A stretch of 45,452 nucleotides of DNA. It comes from Rhodospirillales bacterium. Lineage in GTDB: Bacteria; Pseudomonadota; Alphaproteobacteria; Rhodospirillales; Casp-alpha2. Of this stretch, positions 35,218-41,951 are shown piece after piece. The translations under genes and the position numbers were made by a program. The number at the start of each line of letters is the position of its first letter. Positions within the stretch are counted from its first letter, which is position 1. Location: assembly GCA_013203955.1 (NCBI GenBank), contig JABMOY010000189.1:1-45452 (forward strand). The letters run 5' to 3'. Below the pieces are notes generated by a model, which made no database searches, was not told where the DNA came from, and was given only the letters and a program-made list of their open reading frames with translations.

Positions 35218-35825
35218 AATTTTCCTTGGCCCTTTAGCGCTTCCTCAAGGAACTGCAGATAGACCCGGGCCGGGATTTCGAGGGCCCCGAACTGCCGTAA
35301 ATGGTCGGTGATGAACTGCACGTCCAAAAGCTTGAACCCGCCCATCCGCATTTGCGCAACCAAATGCACCAACGCCACCTTGGAAGCATCGCGGGCGCGG
35401 GAAAACATGCTTTCCCCAAAAAAGGCGCCGCCCAAGGCGACTCCGTAAAGGCCGCCGGCCAGCTTACCATCGGCCCAGGTTTCGATGCTGTGGGCGTAGC
35501 CCATGTCGTGGAGGCCGATGACGGCATTTCGGATCGGGGCATTGATCCAGGTTTCCTGCCGGCCTTTCTTGGATTGGGCGCAAAGATCCAGAACGTCTGT
35601 GAAGGCGCTATCGTAGCGGACTTGATAAGCGCCGCTGCGGACCGTTCTTTTCAAGCGCCGCGATACGTGAAATCCATCAAGCGGAATGATGCCCCGAACT
35701 TGCGGGTCGACCCAGAAAACGGTCTCATCTTTTCGGCTTTCGGCCATCGGAAAGATGCCGGCCGCATAGGCCCTGAGCAGAAGCTCCGGCGTTAATTCCT
35801 GGGCGCCCGGATCGCGGCGGCTCAT
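35139..35825 (-). CDS. aat: Leucyl/phenylalanyl-tRNA-protein transferase
   Basis: The 228-residue enzyme adds Leu or Phe from aminoacyl-tRNA to proteins with N-terminal Arg or Lys, making them N-end-rule substrates for ClpS-ClpAP. The family motifs [73 protein letters not shown] and [18 protein letters not shown] are all present. It is the last gene of the aroQ-accB-accC-aat run. The 26 C-terminal codons lie antisense to the DUF2155 gene. Confidence 0.95.
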   Translation of the reverse strand: MSRRDPGAQELTPELLLRAYAAGIFPMAESRKDETVFWVDPQVRGIIPLDGFHVSRRLKRTVRSGAYQVRYDSAFTDVLDLCAQSKKGRQETWINAPIRNAVIGLHDMGYAHSIETWADGKLAGGLYGVALGGAFFGESMFSRARDASKVALVHLVAQMRMGGFKLLDVQFITDHLRQFGALEIPARVYLQFLEEALKGQGKFYFDAGPDEVTGALEELFLQSKTQTS

Positions 35826-35853
35826 GAAAAAGCTCCTTCGCGTTTTTTAAGGC

Positions 35854-37194
35854 CTAATTCCCTTCGACGAATTTCTCCAGCCAATGGATATCATAGTCGC
35901 CGTTGATGAAATTGGGTTCCTCCAACAGGCGCCGGTGCAAGGGGATAACGGTGTCCACCCCGTCGATGACGTATTCGCTGAGCGCCCGGCGCAGGCGCAT
36001 CAAGCATTCGTTGCGGTTGGCGCCATGGACGATCAACTTGCCGATCATGGAGTCGTAATGAGGCGGTATCGTGTATCCGGAATAAAGGCCGGAATCGATA
36101 CGCACGCCAAGTCCGCCCGGCGCGTGGTAATCGGTCACCAGGCCCGGCGACGGGGCGAAGGTTTCGGGGTGTTCGGCGGTGATCCGGCATTCGATGGAAT
36201 GACCGGAAAATTTGATGTCCGATTGGCTGAAGCCCAGCGGCGCGCCTGACGCTACCCGGATCATTTCGCGCACCAAATCGATGCCGCAGATCATTTCGGT
36301 GACTGGGTGTTCGACCTGTAGGCGGGTGTTCATTTCGATGAAATAAAATTCGCCATTCTCGTAAAGGAATTCCACCGTGCCAACGCTTCGGTACCCCAGT
36401 TTCTTGACCGCGCTGACCACCCTGTCACCAATGGATTGACGTTCCATTTGGTTGAGCGCCGGCGACGGTGCTTCCTCGACCAGTTTCTGATGGCGACGCT
36501 GTAACGAACAATCCCGTTCGCCCAGATGCACAATATTGCCGTGATGGTCGGCCAAAACCTGAACCTCAATGTGGCGGGGGGCTTCCAGAAATTTTTCCAT
36601 GTAGACTTCGTCGCTGGAAAACGCCGCTTTCGATTCGGCGCGGGCCAGATCGAAGGATTCTGCGACGCTGGCGTCGTCGTGGACAATCTTCATGCCGCGT
36701 CCGCCGCCGCCTGCGGATGCTTTGATGATCACCGGAAAACCAATGTCGGCCGCTGCAGCGCGGGCTTCCTCGGCATCTTTCAGCGCCCCGTCGGAACCGG
36801 GGACTACAGGGATTCCGGCCTCCATGACGGCTTTCTTGGCGGCGATTTTGTCGCCCATCAGGCGAATGTGGTCGGGCGAGGGTCCGATGAAGGTAAATTC
36901 GTGTTCTTCGACCATCTCCGCGAAGTCGGCGTTCTCTGACAAAAAACCGTATCCCGGGTGAATGGCGTCGGCATGGGCGATGGTGGCGGCGGTCAGGATC
37001 GCCGACTGGTTTAGGTAGCTGTCCTTGGCCGCCGGCGGGCCGATGCAGACGGCTTCGTCGGCGAGCCGCACATGCATGGCGTCGTTGTCGGCAGTGGAAT
37101 GGACGGCGACCGTCTTGATGCCTATTTCCCGGCACGCCCGCAGAATTCGAAGGGCGATTTCGCCTCGGTTGGCGATTAGAACCTTGTCAAACAT
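35854..37194 (-). CDS. accC: Acetyl-CoA carboxylase, biotin carboxylase subunit
   Basis: The 446-residue enzyme carboxylates biotin on AccB using ATP and bicarbonate, the first step of fatty acid synthesis. Domain order is the N-terminal domain ([20 protein letters not shown]), the ATP-grasp domain with the glycine loop [14 protein letters not shown] and [11 protein letters not shown], and the C-terminal domain including [16 protein letters not shown] and HSIECRI. Length fits the family. It follows accB by 22 bases. Confidence 0.96.
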   Translation of the reverse strand: MFDKVLIANRGEIALRILRACREIGIKTVAVHSTADNDAMHVRLADEAVCIGPPAAKDSYLNQSAILTAATIAHADAIHPGYGFLSENADFAEMVEEHEFTFIGPSPDHIRLMGDKIAAKKAVMEAGIPVVPGSDGALKDAEEARAAAADIGFPVIIKASAGGGGRGMKIVHDDASVAESFDLARAESKAAFSSDEVYMEKFLEAPRHIEVQVLADHHGNIVHLGERDCSLQRRHQKLVEEAPSPALNQMERQSIGDRVVSAVKKLGYRSVGTVEFLYENGEFYFIEMNTRLQVEHPVTEMICGIDLVREMIRVASGAPLGFSQSDIKFSGHSIECRITAEHPETFAPSPGLVTDYHAPGGLGVRIDSGLYSGYTIPPHYDSMIGKLIVHGANRNECLMRLRRALSEYVIDGVDTVIPLHRRLLEEPNFINGDYDIHWLEKFVEGN

Positions 37195-37216
37195 CGATCA
37201 ACCCTGACCTTTAAGT

Positions 37217-37663
37217 TCAATCAAGGATCAAAAGGGGTTCGCCGAATTCCACCGGCGCCCCGTTGGTGATCAAAATTTTCGTCACCTTACCGGCCCGGGT
37301 CGCGGTGATCGGATTAAAGACTTTCATGGCCTCGATCAGCAACAGGGTCTGGCCCTCGGTGACATCGTCGCCGGCTTTGACGAAAGGCGGCGAATCGGGA
37401 TCGGAACTTGTGAACACGACCCCGACCATGGGCGAGGTGACGGCGTTGGCGTGATCGGGGGGCGGGGAAGCAGCAGCAGTTGACGGGGCAGGGGACGCCG
37501 GACCGGCGGAAGCAGACGTAACCACGGTGGCCCCACCCTTGACGACGCGGATGTGCCAGCCGTCGCGACCGTACTCGATCTCGTTGAGGCCCGTTTCCTC
37601 CAGCAGCTTGGTCAGCTGGCGAACCAGGTCTTCATCGATTTCTCTTGTCGGGGTATTGGCCAT
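37217..37663 (-). CDS. accB: Acetyl-CoA carboxylase biotin carboxyl carrier protein
   Basis: The 148-residue carrier has a short N-terminal domain (LVRQLTKLLEETGLNEIEYG), an Ala/Pro/Ser-rich hinge and a C-terminal biotinyl domain with the thumb-like PMVGVVFTSSDPDSPPFVKAGDDV and the biotin-acceptor lysine in IEAMKVFNPI. The E-A-M-K motif is intact; the following V-F instead of the usual M-N is a small variation. It is transcribed with aroQ and accC. Confidence 0.95.
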   Translation of the reverse strand: MANTPTREIDEDLVRQLTKLLEETGLNEIEYGRDGWHIRVVKGGATVVTSASAGPASPAPSTAAASPPPDHANAVTSPMVGVVFTSSDPDSPPFVKAGDDVTEGQTLLLIEAMKVFNPITATRAGKVTKILITNGAPVEFGEPLLILD

Positions 37664-37675
37664 GGGTGTCCCTTT

Positions 37676-38128
37676 TCAGGCTTCCTTGATCGTGCCCAGC
37701 CGATGGGCCAAAGCTTCCAGCGCCAGTTCGTAGCCGATGCCGCCGAGGCCGCAGATCATACCCTCGGCGGCCTTGGAAACATAGGACTGTTGGCGGAATT
37801 CATCACGTTGGTGGATGTTTGAAATATGCACCTCGATGATGGGAATATTGGTGGCCAACAGCGCATCCAACAGCGCCACCGAGGTGTGGGTGTAAGCGCC
37901 GGCGTTGACGATCAGCGCTTGGTAATCTGTCCTCGCTTCCTGCACCCAATCGACCAATTCGCCTTCGTTGTTGGTCTGGCGGAACTCGACGGCCAAGCCT
38001 AGGCCCTTGGCGCGCTTCTGGCAGGCCGCTTCGATGGTTTCCAGCGTGTCGGAGCCGTAAATCTCCGGCTCGCGGGTGCCGAGCAAGTTGAGGTTGGGTC
38101 CGTTGAGGACCAATACGGTCGCGGTCAT
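37676..38128 (-). CDS. aroQ: 3-dehydroquinate dehydratase, type II
   Basis: Catalyses the third step of the shikimate pathway. The 150-residue product begins TATVLVLNGPNLNLLGTREP, with the catalytic tyrosine in EIYGSDTLE, then NAGAYTHTSVALLDAL and the histidine in VEVHISNIHQRDEFRQQSY (family E-V-H-[IL]-S-N). The start at 38128 is chosen because the family begins there; a frame from 38233 adds 35 residues of no similarity. It is the first gene of aroQ-accB-accC-aat, an order common in alphaproteobacteria. Confidence 0.94.
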   Translation of the reverse strand: MTATVLVLNGPNLNLLGTREPEIYGSDTLETIEAACQKRAKGLGLAVEFRQTNNEGELVDWVQEARTDYQALIVNAGAYTHTSVALLDALLATNIPIIEVHISNIHQRDEFRQQSYVSKAAEGMICGLGGIGYELALEALAHRLGTIKEA

Positions 38129-38217
38129 TGTTTCAGGCGGATTCTCTATAAGGTGTTTACTTCCAAACCAGACGTTAACTTGTAGACTCTCAAGACGGAG
38201 ACTACCAGTTTTCCTCC

Positions 38218-38285
38218 AAAAATTTCCTTTCAATTTTTGTCCAAAAAATTACCCAATATTTCCCTAATTTTTTCCCCTAAATTTT
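38218..38285. promoter_or_regulatory. Phased A/T tracts between divergent aroQ and thiS-thiG
   Basis: Six A/T tracts (AAAAATTT, AATTTTT, AAAAAATT, AATATTT, TAATTTTTT, TAAATTTT) recur every 11.5 to 13.5 bases, separated by short C runs. Near-helical phasing suggests intrinsically bent DNA, or an UP-element-like region, in the 249-base divergent spacer. I could not place a clear promoter within it. Confidence 0.45.
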
Positions 38286-38377
38286 CCGAGGCCAGGTAGT
38301 TGAAAGCCCGGTTCCGGGAGACCATACTTTATTAGGCCATTACTTTTGCGGCTTCGACTTGGAAACGGGACAAACTC

Positions 38378-39388
38378 ATGAACCTGACGATCAACGGCGA
38401 ACCGCGGAATTTCGAGGCTCCCCTGACGGTTGAGCAGCTTTTGGGCGAAATCGGTCTTGATCCCCGGAAAGTCGCGGTTGAGCGTAATCTTGAGATCGTT
38501 TCCAAGTCAAATTACGGCGGTTTGGCGCTGGCCGACGGCGACAAACTGGAAATCGTCCACTTCATCGGTGGCGGCGCCCCGGACGAGGTGAAAACCAACG
38601 AAACGAAGCCCCTGGATGAGCCCGACACCTGGGAAGTCGCCGGGCGGCAGTTCACGTCGAGGCTGATCATCGGCACCGGTAAGTACAAGGACTACGAACT
38701 CAACCGCCTGGCGGCCGAGGCCGCGGGCAGCGAGATCATCACCGTCGCCGTTCGCCGCGTTAACCTGACCGATACCAGCCAGCCGTTGCTCGTCGATTAC
38801 TTGGACCCCAAAAAATACACCTACCTGCCGAACACGGCGGGATGCTTTACCGCCGCCGATGCGGTGCGGACGCTACGTCTGGCGCGCGAGGCCGGGGGCT
38901 GGGATTTGGTCAAGCTGGAGATCCTGGGCGAGAAAAAGACGCTCTATCCGATGATGCTGGAAACCCTGGAAACTACTGAAATCCTTACAAAAGAAGGCTT
39001 CCAGGTGATGGTCTATTGTTCCGACGACCCGATCATGTGCAAGCGCCTGGAAGATGTCGGCGCCGCCGCCATCATGCCGTTGGGGGCGCCGATCGGTTCC
39101 GGCCTCGGCATCCAAAATCCTATCAATATCCGGCTCATCGTCGAGCAATCCAACGTGCCGGTCATCGTCGACGCCGGCGTCGGCACGGCGTCGGACGCCA
39201 CCATCGCCATGGAACTCGGTTGCGACGGGGTGTTGATGAATACCGCCATCGCCGAAGCCAAAGACCCCGTGCGCATGGCCCGCGCCATGAAGGCGGCGGT
39301 CGAGGCCGGGCGCGACGCTTATCTCGCCGGTCGCATGGCCAAGAGGCAATACGCGGACCCGTCCTCGCCCTTGGCTGGGCTTATTTAG
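38378..39388 (+). CDS. ThiS-ThiG fusion (sulfur carrier plus thiazole synthase)
   Basis: The 336-residue protein joins ThiS (1-66: [20 protein letters not shown] to VHFIGGG) with ThiG (from about 84: [20 protein letters not shown]). The ThiG active-site lysine is in [11 protein letters not shown], and [15 protein letters not shown] and [14 protein letters not shown] close the barrel. Both enzymes build the thiazole ring of thiamine. ThiS normally works as a free C-terminal Gly-Gly thiocarboxylate, here at Gly64-Gly66 inside the chain. Such fusions are known in alphaproteobacteria. No other thi gene and no thiamine riboswitch are visible next to it. Confidence 0.93.
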   Translation: MNLTINGEPRNFEAPLTVEQLLGEIGLDPRKVAVERNLEIVSKSNYGGLALADGDKLEIVHFIGGGAPDEVKTNETKPLDEPDTWEVAGRQFTSRLIIGTGKYKDYELNRLAAEAAGSEIITVAVRRVNLTDTSQPLLVDYLDPKKYTYLPNTAGCFTAADAVRTLRLAREAGGWDLVKLEILGEKKTLYPMMLETLETTEILTKEGFQVMVYCSDDPIMCKRLEDVGAAAIMPLGAPIGSGLGIQNPINIRLIVEQSNVPVIVDAGVGTASDATIAMELGCDGVLMNTAIAEAKDPVRMARAMKAAVEAGRDAYLAGRMAKRQYADPSSPLAGLI

Positions 39389-39436
39389 CTAATAATATCA
39401 ACTCGCTAATGGTCTGCACGGCAGACATGCGGAATC

Positions 39437-39460
39437 ATTATGGACTTATCGGTCCATAAT
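39437..39460. promoter_or_regulatory. TetR operator 1 (autoregulation site)
   Basis: ATTATGGAC and GTCCATAAT form an inverted repeat with six bases between (39437-39445 and 39452-39460). The core GGACTTATCGGTCC (39442-39455) matches two more sites beyond the TetR gene. A possible -10 TATAAG follows at about 39464, with TGGACT as its -35 inside the operator. Confidence 0.8.
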
Positions 39461-39530
39461 GTGTATAAGTAGCGCTGTTGAGATTCGGGCCCGTTTTATG
39501 TGGGCCGGGAAATTACTAGGACTAGGACGC

Positions 39531-40112
39531 ATGGCGAGACCAAGAGAATTCGATACCACCGAAGCGCTGACGCAGGCGATGGATGTTTTCTGGTCGAAAG
39601 GCTACGAGGCGACGTCGCTTTGCGATCTGTTGTGCGCCATGGACATTTCCAAGAGCAGTTTCTACGACACCTTTGGATCCAAACATGATGTCTTCCTGGC
39701 CACCATCGACCACTACCGAAAGACCGTTACGGCCCAGGTTTCCGCGGTTGCCGGGGTCGACGCCCCGGCCCGCAAGCTGATTGAATCGATGTTCGAAAAA
39801 GCCGCTTGTCGTATGACGGAAGAGGGCGGCAAGCGCGGTTGTTACCTGAACAATTGCGCCGTCGAAATGGCCCTAACGGATCCCGAAGCGGCGAAGCGGA
39901 TCAACAAGGGTATCCGCATTATGGAGGAAACTTTTTTGTCCTTGGTCGAGCGCGGGCAGGCGGATGGGGATATCGGTTCGGACTTGGACGCGCACTCGTT
40001 GGCTCGTTTTCTGACCAGCAGCCTCAACGGTATGATGGTCATCGGCAAGGCCAATCCCGACCGCGAGGCGCTCTTCGACATCGCCCGGACGGCACTCACG
40101 GTTTTGGATTAA
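39531..40112 (+). CDS. TetR-family repressor, probably electrophile-sensing (NemR-like)
   Basis: The 193-residue regulator has an N-terminal helix-turn-helix (FWSKGYEATSLCDLLCAMDI and SKSSFYDTFGSK) and a helical ligand/dimerisation domain with RGCYLNNCAVEM. Cysteines are at 31, 35, 93, 104 and 109. E. coli NemR senses electrophiles and hypochlorite through Cys106, and Cys104 here is in the same type of segment (from memory). The ATG at 39531 with AGGA upstream is preferred to the in-frame 39459. Three GGACC-type dyads flank the gene, and the downstream genes code for a glutaredoxin and an Old Yellow Enzyme, the natural NemR target. Confidence 0.87.
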   Translation: MARPREFDTTEALTQAMDVFWSKGYEATSLCDLLCAMDISKSSFYDTFGSKHDVFLATIDHYRKTVTAQVSAVAGVDAPARKLIESMFEKAACRMTEEGGKRGCYLNNCAVEMALTDPEAAKRINKGIRIMEETFLSLVERGQADGDIGSDLDAHSLARFLTSSLNGMMVIGKANPDREALFDIARTALTVLD

Positions 40113-40147
40113 GTCTTTGTAATTAATGTATTTTTTTGCCTAATTTA

Positions 40148-40161
40148 GGACCGATCGGTCC
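40148..40161. promoter_or_regulatory. TetR operator 2
   Basis: GGACCGATCGGTCC is a perfect 14-base palindrome between the TetR and glutaredoxin genes. It shares its pattern with operators 1 and 3, and with the TAGACC...GGTCTA form I recall for NemR. Confidence 0.8.
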
Positions 40162-40178
40162 AATAAAATGAGAACCCG

Positions 40179-40192
40179 GGACCGATTGGTCC
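40179..40192. promoter_or_regulatory. TetR operator 3
   Basis: GGACCGATTGGTCC differs from operator 2 by one base and is centred exactly 31 bases from it, three helical turns. It ends 21 bases before the glutaredoxin ATG. Together they likely control the glutaredoxin-reductase unit. Confidence 0.8.
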
Positions 40193-40213
40193 AGTAAAAG
40201 AAAGGAGAAGCAG

Positions 40214-40495
40214 ATGGCTAAAATCGAGATTTATCACAAGACCTGGTGCGGGTTCAGCCGCGCCGCCTTGAAGTTGCTGAGGGAAAAGGGTGTCGCGTTC
40301 ATTGACATCGATGTCACCGACGATGCCATCCGCGAAGAAGAAATGGTTATGCGCTCGGGGCGCATCACGGTCCCAGAGATATTTATCGATGGCGAATTGA
40401 TCGGTGGTTATGACGACCTAGCCGGCCTCGATGCGGCCGGAGAATTGGCCGCCAAGCTGGGCCCAGAGGACGATCCTTGGCGGAAAGCCGCTTAG
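40214..40495 (+). CDS. GrxC-type glutaredoxin with a monothiol-like CGFS active site
   Basis: The 93-residue cytosolic protein has the sequence style of glutaredoxin 3: KGVAFIDIDVTDD, EMVMRSGRITVPEIFIDGEL with cis-Pro54, and IGGYDDLAGLDAAGEL for glutathione binding. However, the active site at residues 12-15 is C-G-F-S, not the C-P-Y-C expected of GrxC. CGFS is the signature of the separate class II monothiol glutaredoxins that carry Fe-S clusters, which are longer and otherwise different. AAAGGAG precedes the ATG. It is placed between a TetR gene with matching operators and an Old Yellow Enzyme gene, and is probably co-regulated with both. Confidence 0.9.
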   Translation: MAKIEIYHKTWCGFSRAALKLLREKGVAFIDIDVTDDAIREEEMVMRSGRITVPEIFIDGELIGGYDDLAGLDAAGELAAKLGPEDDPWRKAA

Positions 40496-40528
40496 TAAGT
40501 AATTATTTGAAATATAAGGAATTTTATA

Positions 40529-41686
40529 ATGTCTGAGGTGTCAAAAAATCTATTAAAACCGGTCCGGCTCGGGCCTTATACGCTCGCCAACCGTGTCGTC
40601 ATGGCGCCCTTGACGCGACGCCGCGCCGGGTCCGGCAATGTGCCTCAGGCGATGAACGCCGATTATTACGCGCAGCGGGCGTCCGCCGGATTGATCATTT
40701 CAGAGGCTAGCCAAGTCTCGCCGCAGGGCCTCGGCTATCCGATGACGCCCGGTATCCACACACCCGATCAGGTCGAGGGCTGGAAGCAGGTAACCAAGGC
40801 GGTCGCCGACAAGGGTGGGCGTATATTTTTACAGCTTTGGCATGTCGGGCGCGTTTCCCATCCCGATCTCCAGGAAGACGGTGCCCTGCCGGTGGCGCCG
40901 TCGGCGATCAAACCCGATGGCGAAGCCTATACGGTCGACGGCCACAAGCCCTTCGTCACGCCCAGGGCCCTGGAAACAGGAGAAATTCCAGGCATCGTCG
41001 GGCAATTCCGCCGGGCCGCCGAGAATGCCTTGATGGCCGGTTTTGATGGTGTCGAAATCCACGCCGCCAACGGTTATCTGCTTGATCAATTCCTGCGCGA
41101 CAACAGCAATTTCCGCACCGACCAATACGGCGGATCAAGGCGTAACCGCATGCGGCTCTTAAGAGAGGTTACGGAAGCCGTTAGCGGAGTCTGGGGCGCT
41201 GAACGGGTCGGCGTGCGCTTGTCGCCGATAAATGCCTACAACGATATTTCGGATACCGATCCCGACGCGACCTTCGGTTTTATTGCGCGCGAGCTCGGGC
41301 GGCTGGGGTTGGCGTATCTGCATGTTGTCGAAACCGACATGACGGGCAAGTCCGGGGACTTAAGTTACGACAGGCAAATGGTGCGCAAGAAATTCGGCGG
41401 CACCTATATTGGCAACGGCGGATACGACAAGGACCGGGCCGAAGAAGCCATTGCCTCGGGTTCGGCGGACTTGGTGGCCTTCGGGGCGCCTTATATTGCC
41501 AATCCCGATTTGGTGGGGCGCTTCGCCGTCGGCGGGCCTCTCAACAAGGCCGATCCCGAGACCATCTACGGCGGTGATGAAAAGGGATATACGGATTATC
41601 CGGCGCTTGCGCCGAAAGCCCCCGAAAGCCCCCGAAAGCCCCCGAAAGCCGAGGAACCAGTTCAAGGAATGCCACTCGACATCTAA
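40529..41686 (+). CDS. Old Yellow Enzyme family alkene reductase (NemA-like)
   Basis: An FMN-dependent, NAD(P)H-using enzyme of 385 residues that reduces activated C=C bonds such as those of N-ethylmaleimide, quinones and other electrophiles. It has VRLGPYTLANRVVMAPLTRRRA (FMN-binding), LQLWHVGRVSHP, VEIHAANGYLLDQFLRDNSN with the substrate-binding His/Asn pair, RTDQYGGSRRNR, and GNGGYDKDRAEEAIASG with AFGAPYIANPDL. Its C-terminus adds about 20 residues rich in Pro, Lys and Glu, encoded by a 10-bp repeat, after YPALAP, where such enzymes normally end. It follows the glutaredoxin gene by 33 bases. Confidence 0.93.
   Translation: MSEVSKNLLKPVRLGPYTLANRVVMAPLTRRRAGSGNVPQAMNADYYAQRASAGLIISEASQVSPQGLGYPMTPGIHTPDQVEGWKQVTKAVADKGGRIFLQLWHVGRVSHPDLQEDGALPVAPSAIKPDGEAYTVDGHKPFVTPRALETGEIPGIVGQFRRAAENALMAGFDGVEIHAANGYLLDQFLRDNSNFRTDQYGGSRRNRMRLLREVTEAVSGVWGAERVGVRLSPINAYNDISDTDPDATFGFIARELGRLGLAYLHVVETDMTGKSGDLSYDRQMVRKKFGGTYIGNGGYDKDRAEEAIASGSADLVAFGAPYIANPDLVGRFAVGGPLNKADPETIYGGDEKGYTDYPALAPKAPESPRKPPKAEEPVQGMPLDI
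41611..41650. repeat. 10-bp tandem repeat at the 3' end of the reductase gene
   Basis: CCCGAAAGCC occurs four times in a row (the first copy begins GCC, one mismatch), then GAGG. The unit is not a multiple of three, so gain or loss of one copy would shift the reading frame of the last 12 or so residues and stop codon. It encodes the tail APKAPESPRKPPKAEEP. Confidence 0.85.
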
Positions 41687-41703
41687 CTAATCAAAGAACC
41701 ACA

Positions 41704-41814
41704 GGCGGCTTGCCGCCGAAACCCGCTTCCCGGGGCCTTGTGTGTCCCTTTGGGGTGTCCCCCCCGACATTCTCCCCCCAACCACCCGGGGTTCCCGGGA
41801 GCGGGTCATTTTTA
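41704..41814 (+). terminator. Structured GC-rich spacer, possible terminator or leader RNA
   Basis: A small hairpin GGCGG-cttg-CCGCC (41704-41717) is followed by a larger element: ACCCGCTTCCCGGG (41721-41734) pairs with CCCGGGAGCGGGT (41794-41806), one bulged base, with a C-rich loop of about 59 bases between. CATTTTTAA follows. It might end the TetR-reductase transcript or be a leader of the small ORF just downstream. Confidence 0.4.
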
Positions 41815-41827
41815 AGGACTAAAGACG

Positions 41828-41947
41828 ATGGATCATTGTTGCCAAATGAACCTAACCAAGATTTTCAGCGCCCTTGGTTTCGCCGCCGTGTTCTATGCTT
41901 TGGTTTTGGTCGTCCTCGCCATCGAGACGACGATCATCGAATTTTAA
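41828..41947 (+). CDS. Small membrane protein, 39 residues
   Basis: ATG with AAGGA nine bases upstream begins a short frame: MDHCCQMNLTKIFSALGFAA, then VFYALVLVVLAIETTIIEF. One transmembrane helix of about 20 residues is predicted, with Cys4-Cys5 ahead of it. It converges on the DEAD-box helicase gene whose stop is five bases away. The good ribosome binding site and sharp hydrophobic pattern support a real gene, though no homolog is known to me. Confidence 0.5.
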   Translation: MDHCCQMNLTKIFSALGFAAVFYALVLVVLAIETTIIEF

Positions 41948-41951
41948 CGGC

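Noticed and set aside
38129-38233. A 35-residue N-terminal extension of AroQ
   Set aside because: Type II dehydroquinases begin just before the G-P-N-L-N-L-L-G motif; the extra residues are unlike the family.
38129-38377. Possible thiamine pyrophosphate riboswitch upstream of thiS-thiG
   Set aside because: The CTGAGA and the ACCTGATC-type segments of the TPP aptamer are absent from this spacer.
40214-40495. Calling the CGFS glutaredoxin GrxD
   Set aside because: Apart from the active site, its sequence, length and glutathione-binding motifs are those of the GrxC type.
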